Assembly: GCA_003221595.1 (NCBI GenBank)
Contig: QHSM01000063.1
Span: forward strand, 1-8,152
DNA length: 8,152 bases
Direction: 5' to 3'
Source of the DNA: Candidatus Rokuibacteriota bacterium
GTDB lineage: Bacteria > Methylomirabilota > Methylomirabilia > Rokubacteriales > CSP1-6
Part shown: piece after piece, positions 1 through 7,569 of the stretch
Layout: the number at the start of each line of letters is the position of its first letter
Position numbering within the stretch: the stretch's first letter is position 1
Made by a program: the position numbers and the translations under genes
The notes under the pieces: model-generated
Seen by the model: only the letters and a program-made list of their open reading frames with translations
Database searches by the model: none
Told to the model about the DNA's origin: nothing

Positions 1-505
1 CCTGGTCACGGAGAAAATGGCGCTGGATCTCGACGAAGCAGCTCGACCGGCCGAACATCGCCACGAGGCGCGCCAGGGCTCGCCGGGCGCCGTCGACGTC
101 GCCGGCCGCCAGGCGCAGCGCGAGCGGGCCGCGGGCACCCCCGGTGAGACACACGAGCCCCGCGGCGTACGGCTCGAGGTCGTCGAGCGCGATCGCCGCG
201 GCGCCCTTCGGGGCTCCGAGCTTCATCCGCGTGATCAAGCGGCACAGGTTCTGATAACCCTCGCGGTCCTCGACGAGCAGCGGCAGACGCGAGCCGTCGG
301 CCAGCGTGATCTCGCTGCCGACGATCGGCTTCACGCCGGCGTTCGCGGCGGCCCGGGTCAGCCGCGGTGCGCCGTAGACCCCGTCGCGATCGACCAGGGC
401 CACCGCGGGCATCTCGAGTCGCGCCGCTTCGGCGGCGAACGCCTCCGGGTGCTCGGCGCCTTCGAGGAAGGAGAAGGCCGATTGCGCGTGGAGCTCGATG
501 AACAC
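1..505 (-). CDS. dnaE2: Error-prone DNA polymerase DnaE2, N-terminal part (PHP domain), cut by window edge
   Basis: This is the first 168 residues of a C-family DNA polymerase of the DnaE2/ImuC type, the polymerase subunit of the translesion mutasome. The visible part is the PHP domain: the N-terminus reads MFIELHAQSAFSFLEG, followed by VALVDRDGVYGAPR (residues 36-48), IVGSEITL (61-68) and EIQRHFLRD (159-167), all recognisable DnaE-family PHP blocks. The canonical HxH of motif I is H6-x-Q8 here and the canonical DHD is DRD (39-41), so at least two metal-binding histidines are replaced; E64 and H163 remain. The start is a GTG two bases after the imuB stop, with no clear Shine-Dalgarno sequence, which suggests translational coupling. 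The polymerase palm, fingers and clamp-binding regions lie outside the window. The family call is firm from the PHP blocks together with the imuA-imuB context. Replicative DnaE1 is the alternative and is much less likely. Confidence 0.93.
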   Translation of the reverse strand, partial: MFIELHAQSAFSFLEGAEHPEAFAAEAARLEMPAVALVDRDGVYGAPRLTRAAANAGVKPIVGSEITLADGSRLPLLVEDREGYQNLCRLITRMKLGAPKGAAAIALDDLEPYAAGLVCLTGGARGPLALRLAAGDVDGARRALARLVAMFGRSSCFVEIQRHFLRDQ

Positions 506-507
506 GG

Positions 508-2043
508 TCAGTCGTAGAGGGCGTCGAGGTACCAGTGGCCCGTGAGCCGGTCGCGCGCGACGCGGCAGAGCGCGCCGTCGGACAGCATCACGTCCCACTC
601 CTCGCGCGCCCAGGCCTCGACGTCCCACCAGTCGCCCGACGCGCGCCACGGCCCCGCCCACGCGAGGACACGCCGCGCGTCCACGCGCGTCGGCCGCTCA
701 CCCGCGGCCTCGACGTCGATACGCCGCGCCGGCCGCATCCGGCGGAGCGCGAGCCGATGCCCACCGCCGTCGGGGCGAGGAGAACGCCACGGCGGCCGGT
801 GATCGAGCGGCGCGGGCTCGGAGGGCGGCGAGAACGCCAGCATCGTGAAGGCATCGGAGCGATGCGAGTCCACGAGCGCGGGCGAGCCGAGGTTGTCGGC
901 GCCGACGAGAGCGGCCAGACGCGCGAGCACGGACACGAGGTCGCGCGGCGCGGGAGCGGGCGGCTGCCAGAGTCCTCCCTGCCCGGCCTGGGCCCGGATC
1001 GGATGCGCGCTCACCGCCACGCGCGTCACGGGGGCATCGGGGGGATGCGCTTCGAGATCGAGGACCATCAGGGTGAGCATCGGTTTGACCTCGACCACCG
1101 GATAGGCGAGCGACACGTCTCGCGCGTGGTGACCTCCGGAGGCGAGGCCCAGCCGGACCTCGAGCGCGTCGGCGGCGAGCGCCGCCGATGCGAGCCGTCT
1201 GCAGAGACGCTCCAGCACGGTCTCGAGCACGCCCGCGAGCACGCCGAGCGAATCGATCTCCCACTCGAGCCCCTGCGCTTCTTCCCAGAATGGAGGCGGA
1301 GTCCACGGCCGGAACGGATCGTGATCGAGGCCGAGTGCCAGATCGTGGGCGCGGAGCCCGGCAGGCCCGAGCCGCGTGGCGAGCCCCGCGCGCGGCAGCG
1401 CGGCCAGATCGCCGAGGGTCCGCACGCCCCATCGCGCGAGGGTCGCGGCGAGGTCCGGAGAAAGCGCGAGCGTCGCCAGAGGCGCTCCCGCGAGCCCCGC
1501 ACGCTCGCGCCCCTCGGGAACCACCGTCACGGGACCTGACGCCCTCGCCGCCACCACCCGCGCGGCGGTACGGCTCGCCGCCAGCCCGATGCGGGCCGTG
1601 AGCCCAACGGCTCGCGCCTGATGCACGAGGCGTCGCCCGATGGAAGGGGGGTCGCCGATGAGCCGCTCGAGGCCGACGGTATCGACGTAGACGAGCCCCG
1701 CGCCTCCGTCCTCGATCCGCGGCGACACGGCCAGCGCCGCTTCCAGCAGGGCGTGACGCGCCGACAGGACGTACTCCTCGATCAACGGTCGCGTCACCAG
1801 CATGGGGCAGCGGGCCCGCGCCTCCGCCTCCGTCATGCCCGGCCGCACACCCCGCGCGCGGGCCTCCGCGTTCGCCTCGACGATCATCGCGATCTTCGCC
1901 GTCGGGGCTCCTTCACGACCGGAGCTCGGGCGGTCACCGCGGACATTGACGACGCCCAGCGGCTGCGCGCGCAGGGCGGGCTCGCACCGTTCGACGGCGG
2001 CCGCGTCGAAATGCTCGACGAGCACGCAGGCGAACCGGCTCAC
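508..2043 (-). CDS. imuB: ImuB, catalytically inactive Y-family polymerase-like mutasome adaptor
   Basis: A 511-residue Y-family (DinB/UmuC-like) protein of the ImuB branch, which links DnaE2 and ImuA to the beta sliding clamp during translesion synthesis. The N-terminal palm-like part begins SRFACVLVEHFDAAAVE and includes GLVYVDTVGLERLIG (116-130). A helix-hairpin-helix-like stretch lies at 205-227 (WGVRTLGDLAALPRAG), a little-finger-like region follows at about 255-350, and the typical ImuB tail spans 460-511 (WAGPWRASGDWWD, then REEWDVMLSDGALCR and WYLDALYD). The Y-family metal-binding acids are absent: the first motif has VEHF instead of DxDxF, and the SxDE motif region reads SPRIED. QGGLW at 355-359 resembles a beta-clamp-binding pentapeptide. 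I chose the GTG at 2043 because it overlaps the imuA stop as GTGA and homology begins there. The frame stays open up to an ATG at 2151, but that would add 36 residues of no recognisable character overlapping imuA. The C-terminal tail makes this call very secure. Confidence 0.94.
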   Translation of the reverse strand: MSRFACVLVEHFDAAAVERCEPALRAQPLGVVNVRGDRPSSGREGAPTAKIAMIVEANAEARARGVRPGMTEAEARARCPMLVTRPLIEEYVLSARHALLEAALAVSPRIEDGGAGLVYVDTVGLERLIGDPPSIGRRLVHQARAVGLTARIGLAASRTAARVVAARASGPVTVVPEGRERAGLAGAPLATLALSPDLAATLARWGVRTLGDLAALPRAGLATRLGPAGLRAHDLALGLDHDPFRPWTPPPFWEEAQGLEWEIDSLGVLAGVLETVLERLCRRLASAALAADALEVRLGLASGGHHARDVSLAYPVVEVKPMLTLMVLDLEAHPPDAPVTRVAVSAHPIRAQAGQGGLWQPPAPAPRDLVSVLARLAALVGADNLGSPALVDSHRSDAFTMLAFSPPSEPAPLDHRPPWRSPRPDGGGHRLALRRMRPARRIDVEAAGERPTRVDARRVLAWAGPWRASGDWWDVEAWAREEWDVMLSDGALCRVARDRLTGHWYLDALYD

Positions 2044-2594
2044 GCGGTCCACCAGAGCGATTCCCCAGGCTCCTCGCGACGGGAACGGAGCACCCGGGTT
2101 GTCGTACGCACGCGCGCCAGTCGTGTGGGAACCGGCCCCGGACCGGCCCATTCAACCCCTTCCCGCAGCGTCTCGATCGCCAGCGCCGCGCTCGATCCCG
2201 TGAGCCGCCGGCGGCCGACGATCAGCAGAGCCACGTCCGTCCGCCGGACGGCGAATTTCAGGCGGAAGGACAGAGTCGGCGGAAGGCGGGGCACTCGCTC
2301 GCCGAGATCGAGCGCGACCAGCGCGAACCCCGGGCAACGAACGAGCATGTCGGCGGCGCGAAGCGCCACGCCTCGATCACTTCCGCATCGAACCCACAGA
2401 AGCCGGCGCAGATCGATCCCCGCCTGCGCCGCGGACCGCGGGTCGAACGTTTCCTCGGCATCGACGAGCGCGGCGGTCTCGCCCTGACCCACGACGTGGC
2501 TGAGGCAGGCCAGGAGGTAGCTCGTGCGGCCGGAGGAGGGCCTCCCGACGATCTCGGTGATCTCGCCTCGGATCGGAGCCACGCTCTCGCCCAT
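2040..2594 (-). CDS. imuA: ImuA, RecA-like mutasome accessory protein
   Basis: A 184-residue RecA-fold protein, shorter than RecA (about 350) and consisting essentially of the ATPase core. The P-loop position is GRPSSGRTS (17-25), corresponding to RecA GPESSGKT but with Arg in place of the catalytic Lys. ALVDAEETFDP (42-52) corresponds to the RecA segment containing IDAEHALDP, AGIDLRRLLWVRC (58-70) to the RecA GVDxxxLL segment, and FALVALDLGE (90-99) to the Walker B strand. In this cassette ImuA is needed with ImuB for DnaE2-dependent damage tolerance and is thought to contact RecA or ImuB. It is first in the operon and overlaps imuB by 4 bp. The start is ATG 2594, with an in-frame TAG 12 bases upstream that excludes a longer protein. 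There is no Shine-Dalgarno sequence, and a weak promoter is placed so that the transcript could begin at the ATG. A GTG at codon 5 is an alternative start. I infer loss or weakening of ATP hydrolysis from R23; this is not demonstrated. Confidence 0.88.
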   Translation of the reverse strand: MGESVAPIRGEITEIVGRPSSGRTSYLLACLSHVVGQGETAALVDAEETFDPRSAAQAGIDLRRLLWVRCGSDRGVALRAADMLVRCPGFALVALDLGERVPRLPPTLSFRLKFAVRRTDVALLIVGRRRLTGSSAALAIETLREGVEWAGPGPVPTRLARVRTTTRVLRSRREEPGESLWWTA

Positions 2595-2612
2595 GATGAA
2601 AAGCTAATCATG
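2592..2612. repeat. Inverted repeat CATGAT-N9-ATCATG over the imuA start codon
   Basis: Two perfect 6-base arms separated by 9 bases; the imuA ATG lies in the arm at 2592-2597, and the spacer contains the candidate -10 element. It could be a repressor operator over the promoter. If the transcript starts further upstream, it could instead be a short hairpin that covers the start codon. The arms are short and AT-rich, so chance is a real possibility. Confidence 0.35.
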
Positions 2613-2629
2613 TGACGAGTATCAGGCAA
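2601..2629 (-). promoter_or_regulatory. Candidate imuA promoter (possibly leaderless transcript)
   Basis: On the minus strand TTGCCT (plus 2629-2624) and TAGCTT (plus 2606-2601) are separated by exactly 17 bases. They match the sigma-70 consensus at 4/6 and 3/6, keeping the first TTG and the T-A---T frame. The distance from the -10 element to the ATG is 6 bases, so transcription would begin at or next to the start codon; this agrees with the missing ribosome binding site. Both hexamers are weak and the call is tentative. Confidence 0.35.
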
Positions 2630-2658
2630 GACAAAGATGTGGGGGAAGCGAGCCGAGG

Positions 2659-2676
2659 CCCCACTAGATAGTGGGG
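2659..2676. promoter_or_regulatory. 18-bp palindrome, candidate operator between imuA and the dehydrogenase gene
   Basis: CCCCACTAGATAGTGGGG has perfect 8-base arms around a 2-base centre. It lies 64 bp upstream of the imuA ATG and 50 bp upstream of the dehydrogenase ATG. The symmetric 18-bp form suits a dimeric repressor or activator. An RNA hairpin would be restricted to 7 bp with a 4-base loop and has no U-tract, so a terminator is less likely. It does not match the LexA consensus forms I know (CTGT-N8-ACAG, GAAC-N4-GTTC, GTTC-N7-GTTC). The protein that binds it cannot be named from sequence. Confidence 0.5.
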
Positions 2677-2701
2677 TTCAGCCTGGACGGACGCGATCAG
2701 C

Positions 2702-2707
2702 TAGAAT
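2702..2707 (+). promoter_or_regulatory. Candidate -10 element for the dehydrogenase operon
   Basis: TAGAAT matches TATAAT in 5 of 6 bases and lies 19 bases upstream of the dehydrogenase ATG. The only plausible -35 is TTCAGC at 2677-2682 (3/6, spacing 19), which directly abuts the 18-bp palindrome. A poor -35 next to a palindrome would suit an activated promoter, but this is inference. Confidence 0.3.
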
Positions 2708-2726
2708 GCGGGCCGAGGAGGCGTCT

Positions 2727-3494
2727 ATGGAACTTCGCACCGTGAAAGCCGTCGTGACCGGGGGTGCATCCGGGCTTGGACGAGCGACTGCCGAGCGCCT
2801 CGTCGCCGCGGGCGCGTCGGTCGCCCTGCTCGACCGTCCCGCCTCGGCGGGTGCCGACGCCGCGAAGGCCATGGGCCAGCGGGCCATCTTCACCCCCGCC
2901 GACGTGACGATCGGCGACGAGGTGAGCGCGGCTCTCCAGACCGCCGGGGACAGTCTCGGCGGCGTCAATGTCCTCGTGAACTGCGCCGGCATCGGCCCGG
3001 CCATGAAAACGTTCGGGAAAGCGGGCCCGGCCAGGCTCGAAGACTTCACCCGGGTCATCCAGGTGAACCTCATCGGCACCTTCAACTGCATCCGGCTCGC
3101 CGCGGCGCTGATGGCCAGGAACACTCCCGGCGCCGAGGGTGAGCGCGGAGTCGTCATCAACACCGCTTCCGTCGCCGCCTTTGACGGCCAGATCGGCCAG
3201 GCCGCCTACTCGGCCTCGAAGGGCGGCATCGTCGGCATGACGCTGCCGGTCGCGCGCGACCTCGCCGAGCTGGGGATCCGCGTCATGACCATCGCGCCCG
3301 GAATCTTCGACACGCCGCTGCTCTCCACCCTGCCCGATCCGGTCCGCGTGTCGCTCGGCAAGCAGGTGCCCTTTCCCCAGCGGCTCGGCCGTCCCGCGGA
3401 ATTCGCGGCGCTCGCGCTGCACATCATCGAGAACGCGATGCTGAACGGGGAGACGATCCGGCTCGACGGCGCCATCCGCATGCAACCCCGCTGA
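2727..3494 (+). CDS. HSD10-like SDR: 3-hydroxyacyl-CoA dehydrogenase type 2
   Basis: A 255-residue classical short-chain dehydrogenase/reductase. The NAD(P)-binding glycine motif TGGASGLG is at 11-18, and an Asp after strand 2 (D36 in LLDRP) favours NAD over NADP. The NCAG motif is at 85-88, the catalytic Asn is N114, the Ser is S148 (NTASVAAF), and the YSASK pair is Y161/K165. The C-terminal half (GQAAYSASKGGIVGMTLP, IRVMTIAPGIFDTPLL, QVPFPQRLGRPAEFA and NGETIRLDGAIRMQP) closely matches mitochondrial HSD10 and bacterial 3-hydroxyacyl-CoA dehydrogenases. A role in beta-oxidation of short or branched acyl-CoA in the cytosol is therefore likely, though substrate cannot be fixed from sequence. 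I chose ATG 2727 over an upstream in-frame start at 2637 because GAGGAGG lies 5 bases before it, homology starts there, and the upstream extension would cross the palindrome. A SAM-fold gene follows 9 bp downstream in the same orientation. Confidence 0.92.
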   Translation: MELRTVKAVVTGGASGLGRATAERLVAAGASVALLDRPASAGADAAKAMGQRAIFTPADVTIGDEVSAALQTAGDSLGGVNVLVNCAGIGPAMKTFGKAGPARLEDFTRVIQVNLIGTFNCIRLAAALMARNTPGAEGERGVVINTASVAAFDGQIGQAAYSASKGGIVGMTLPVARDLAELGIRVMTIAPGIFDTPLLSTLPDPVRVSLGKQVPFPQRLGRPAEFAALALHIIENAMLNGETIRLDGAIRMQPR

Positions 3495-3503
3495 CGGCCG
3501 TCC

Positions 3504-4191
3504 GTGCCAGACGCCGAACGGCCGCAGCGCGCGAGGCCGGCCGTCAAGGGCACCCGCTCCCGCGTCGCCTTCAGAGGGTGGTCGCGTCTCTCGGGCCGGA
3601 TCGTGGTGATGGATCACGGCAACGAGCGGCGACTCATGGTCCACGGTGAGATTCTCTCGATCTATCCGCTCAACGGCAACTGGCGACCGCTGCGACGCGA
3701 GTACTGGTGGAAGGCGCTCGAGGCCGTCCCGCTGCCGCCACGGCCGGCCGTACTCCTGGTCGGACTCGGCGGCGGCACGCAGGTCCACCTGCTGTACCGG
3801 CTCTCGGACCCGCGATCCATCACGGTGATCGAGCGCGATCCGGTCATCGTGCGAATCGCTCGTCAGTGGTTCGGGCTGGATCGGGTCGGGAAGCTGGAGA
3901 TGGTGTGCGCCGACGCCGAGACCGCCGTCGCCGGGCTCACGCGGACGGGGCGCCGGTTCGACTACGTGATGGAGGACGTCACGTACGGGGAGCCGCCGGA
4001 GGTTGCGCTGCCGAAGCTCCTGGCGATGGTGCCGCTGGTCACGCCGCTCGGATCGCTCGTCGTCAATCGCCACCGGCACGGCGATCCGCGGCCGCTCGCC
4101 CGCACGCTGCGCCTCTACTTCAACGAGGTCAGGCTGCGCCGGGTGCGGCGCACGGGCGAGAACACGCTGATCTGCTGCTCGCGCCCCCTGT

Positions 4192-4214
<23 letters not shown>
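3504..4214 (+). CDS. Spermidine synthase-like SAM-fold protein (putative methyltransferase)
   Basis: A 236-residue protein with the class I SAM-binding Rossmann fold in spermidine-synthase-like form. It has an N-terminal strand region at about 30-55 (SGRIVVMDHGNERRLMVHG), then REYWWKAL (65-72), the glycine loop VLLVGLGGGTQ (83-93), an acidic residue E110 in VIERDP after strand 2, CADA (135-138) after strand 3, and FDYVMEDVTYG (152-162) after strand 4. The central aminopropyltransferase Asp appears as Glu in MEDV, and no clear polyamine-binding set is visible, so methyl transfer or an unknown reaction is as likely as spermidine synthesis. The GTG start lies 9 bases after the dehydrogenase stop without a clear ribosome binding site. 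An internal ATG at 3609 is an alternative but would remove strands that look family-like. Its 3' end overlaps the convergent ettA by 23 bp. The fold is confident; the function is not. Confidence 0.72.
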
Positions 4215-5871
<1,657 letters not shown>

Positions 5872-5873
5872 GG

Positions 5874-6332
5874 CTAGGCGCGGACTCCCTTTGCCACGAT
5901 CAGGCGTCGGTGCTCGGGCATCATGCAGCGATCCTGGACGACACGAATGCCCGCCCGCGCGAGCTTCTCGGCGGCGGCGTCATTCCGGATGCCGAGCTGA
6001 AACCACACCACTTTTGGACGCCACGGCAACGCCAGGATCTCGTCGGCGTGGCCGCCGAGGTATTCGGGACGGCGGAAGATCTCGATGACGTCGGCCTCCT
6101 CGGACAGCGCGGCGAGCCTCGCCACCGTCACGGCGTCGTGGAGGCGCTGGCCGGCGAAGCGCGGATTCACCGGCCGGATCCGATATCCGTGCTCGCGGAG
6201 GTAGGCCGGAACGTAATGGGCCGCCTCGGATGGGTCGGCCTTCGCGCCGAGCACCGCCACCGTCCTCCCCTCCCGGAGAATCGCCGTGAGACCCGCATCG
6301 TCGACGACGAGATTGGCGCGCCAGTCAGCCAT
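5874..6332 (-). CDS. CoA-binding domain protein (YccU-like)
   Basis: A 152-residue stand-alone CoA_binding-family Rossmann protein. Key segments are TVAVLGAKADPSEAAHYV (24-41, nucleotide-binding turn), GYRIRPVNPRF (49-59), DVIEIFRRPE (81-90), VVWFQLGIRNDAAA (108-121) and the C-terminal VVQDRCMMPEHRRL (131-144), which is the family hallmark. Members resemble the CoA-binding domain of succinyl-CoA synthetase and ADP-forming acyl-CoA ligases but have no ligase domains; their cellular role is poorly defined. I chose ATG 6332 because GAGAAGGTG lies about 9 bases upstream and family homology starts right after it. The frame is open to an ATG at 6371, but that would overlap the RNase D gene and add 13 unrelated residues. 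Sixteen bases separate it from RNase D and two from ettA, so it is almost certainly cotranscribed with both. Confidence 0.88.
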   Translation of the reverse strand: MADWRANLVVDDAGLTAILREGRTVAVLGAKADPSEAAHYVPAYLREHGYRIRPVNPRFAGQRLHDAVTVARLAALSEEADVIEIFRRPEYLGGHADEILALPWRPKVVWFQLGIRNDAAAEKLARAGIRVVQDRCMMPEHRRLIVAKGVRA

Positions 6333-6348
6333 GGCCGGATTCACCTTC

Positions 6349-7569
6349 TCACGGAGCCGCGAGCACGGCAACGATCTCGGCGCCGAGGATCTCGGCGCGC
6401 CAGCGGCGTACGCCGTCCAGCGACGCGAGCGTGGCCGGATCGCGCGGGCCGGCGAGGGCGACGGTCGTGATCAGCCGATTGGGCAGGAGCAGGCCGGGCT
6501 CGAGCCCGAATCGCGGCGAGGCGTCCTTGCGCCACTGCCGCAGCGCCTCGATCCGTCGCGCGACGATCCCCGGGATGCGCGGCCGGGGATGACGCTCGAG
6601 CGTCGGCCAGGCGGTCTCCGGCAGCGCCTGCGCCCGCGCCACCGCGGACAGGACGGCCTCGCCCCAGCGCGCGATCACCTTCGGTGTGCAGCCCGGAATT
6701 CCCTCCAGTCCGGACAAATCGGCAGGCGGCGTCTGCGCCAGACGCACCAGGGTCTCCTCGCCGAGGATCTTGAACGGCGGACGGTCCATGGTGCGCGCGA
6801 GGCCTTCGCGAAGCTCGTGGAGCTCGCGGAGAATCGCGAGACCGCGCGGCGAAAGATCGCGCGCGCCCTTGAGGCCTGCGAAGGCATTGGGATCCGGGAC
6901 CCGCTCGACCGCGGGCAGGGCGGCGAGGGCGGCGCATTCCTCCTCGACCCAGGCGAGGCGGCCCACCCGAGCCAGCTCCTCGGTGAGCTTCTGCTTGAGC
7001 GCGAAGAGATGCAGCACGTCGGCCGCCGCGTAGCGGCGCTGGGCCTCGGAGAGCGGCCGCCGCGACCAGTCGTCCCGCTGCTTCGAGGGCGGCAGCTCGA
7101 CCTCCAGGTAGGTCTCGAGCAGCACGTCGAGGCCGAGGGCCTTGGCGCCGAGGAAGCGCGCGGCGATCGAGGTGTCGAAGATCGCCGCGAAGGCGATCCC
7201 GCGGCGCTTGAGCTGCACGAGATCGTTGTCGCCCGCGTGGAGCACGGTCAGCACCGAGGGCGCCGCGAACACCGACGCGAGCGGCGAGAGATCGCCGAGC
7301 GCCAGCGGATCGACCAGCCAGACGTTGCTGGACGGCAGCGCGAGCTGGATGAGCGAGAGGCGCTCCGGATAGTGGTGCAGGCTATCGCCTTCGGTGTCGA
7401 GCGCGATCTCGCCCGGCGCGCGAAGGCGCTGCGAGACCTCGGCGAGCGCGGGCGGGGTCTCGATCCAGCGGGCGTCGGTCGTGGTGATGGGCGGGACCCG
7501 GTTCAGGCCTTCGGCTGGAGGACCGCCTGCTCGAGCGTGCGACCCATGAGCTCCATCGTCTCTCCTCAC
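6349..7569 (-). CDS. rnd: Ribonuclease D (DEDDy 3'-5' exoribonuclease with HRDC domain)
   Basis: A 406-residue RNase D, a 3'-5' exonuclease that trims tRNA precursors and other structured RNAs. The DEDDy site is complete: D58 and E60 in ALDTEGDS, D116 in HAGDNDL, and Y180-x3-D184 in RRYAAADVL. An HRDC domain follows at about 240-315 (LSPRGLAILRELHELREGLA, FKILGEETLVRLA, GIPGCTPKVIARWG), then a second HRDC-like helical region to the end, as in E. coli RNase D (about 375). The start is uncertain. GTG 7569 overlaps the upstream stop as GTGA but gives an unusual 24-residue N-terminus before recognisable sequence, and the strong GAGGAGA Shine-Dalgarno inside it points instead to an out-of-frame ATG at 7556. 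No ATG, GTG or TTG lies between 7569 and the nuclease domain in this frame; a CTG at 7508 is the only other near-start codon. Function is secure. Confidence 0.94.
   Translation of the reverse strand: MRRDDGAHGSHARAGGPPAEGLNRVPPITTTDARWIETPPALAEVSQRLRAPGEIALDTEGDSLHHYPERLSLIQLALPSSNVWLVDPLALGDLSPLASVFAAPSVLTVLHAGDNDLVQLKRRGIAFAAIFDTSIAARFLGAKALGLDVLLETYLEVELPPSKQRDDWSRRPLSEAQRRYAAADVLHLFALKQKLTEELARVGRLAWVEEECAALAALPAVERVPDPNAFAGLKGARDLSPRGLAILRELHELREGLARTMDRPPFKILGEETLVRLAQTPPADLSGLEGIPGCTPKVIARWGEAVLSAVARAQALPETAWPTLERHPRPRIPGIVARRIEALRQWRKDASPRFGLEPGLLLPNRLITTVALAGPRDPATLASLDGVRRWRAEILGAEIVAVLAAP
7503..7556 (-). CDS. Possible 17-residue leader ORF at the RNase D start
   Basis: ATG 7556 to TGA 7503 encodes MELMGRTLEQAVLQPKA. 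AGGAG lies 5 bases upstream, a far better ribosome binding site than any in front of the RNase D frame. The ORF lies in another frame inside the N-terminal part of rnd, and its TGA overlaps an in-frame rnd CTG as CTGA. It could be a leader peptide that couples translation to rnd, the mark of a frameshift in the rnd 5' end, or chance. I do not recognise the peptide. Confidence 0.3.
   Translation of the reverse strand: MELMGRTLEQAVLQPKA

Noticed and set aside
535..1539. 334-residue open frame on the plus strand opposite imuB
   Set aside because: Low-complexity Arg-rich translation without domains; imuB on the minus strand is clearly the gene.
2044..2151. Longer imuB start at ATG 2151
   Set aside because: It would overlap imuA by 112 bp and add 36 residues unlike ImuB; the GTGA overlap at 2043 fits the family start.
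2659..2676. NrdR box or intrinsic terminator reading of the 18-bp palindrome
   Set aside because: The spacing between the CACTA/TAGTG halves is shorter than in the NrdR boxes I know and only one copy is present; there is no U-tract for a terminator. Kept as an unassigned operator.
2637..2726. Longer dehydrogenase start at 2637
   Set aside because: The extension crosses the palindrome and candidate promoter, while GAGGAGG is correctly spaced for ATG 2727, where SDR homology begins.
2595..2726. LexA box upstream of imuA
   Set aside because: Looked for CTGT-N8-ACAG, GAAC-N4-GTTC and GTTC-N7-GTTC on both strands; only isolated half sites such as GTTC at 2676-2679 were found.
2697..4079. 460-residue open frame on the minus strand opposite the dehydrogenase and SAM-fold genes
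   Set aside because: It is antisense to two genes with complete family motifs. Its translation is rich in Arg, Asp and His with no recognisable domain, as expected for a GC-rich shadow frame.
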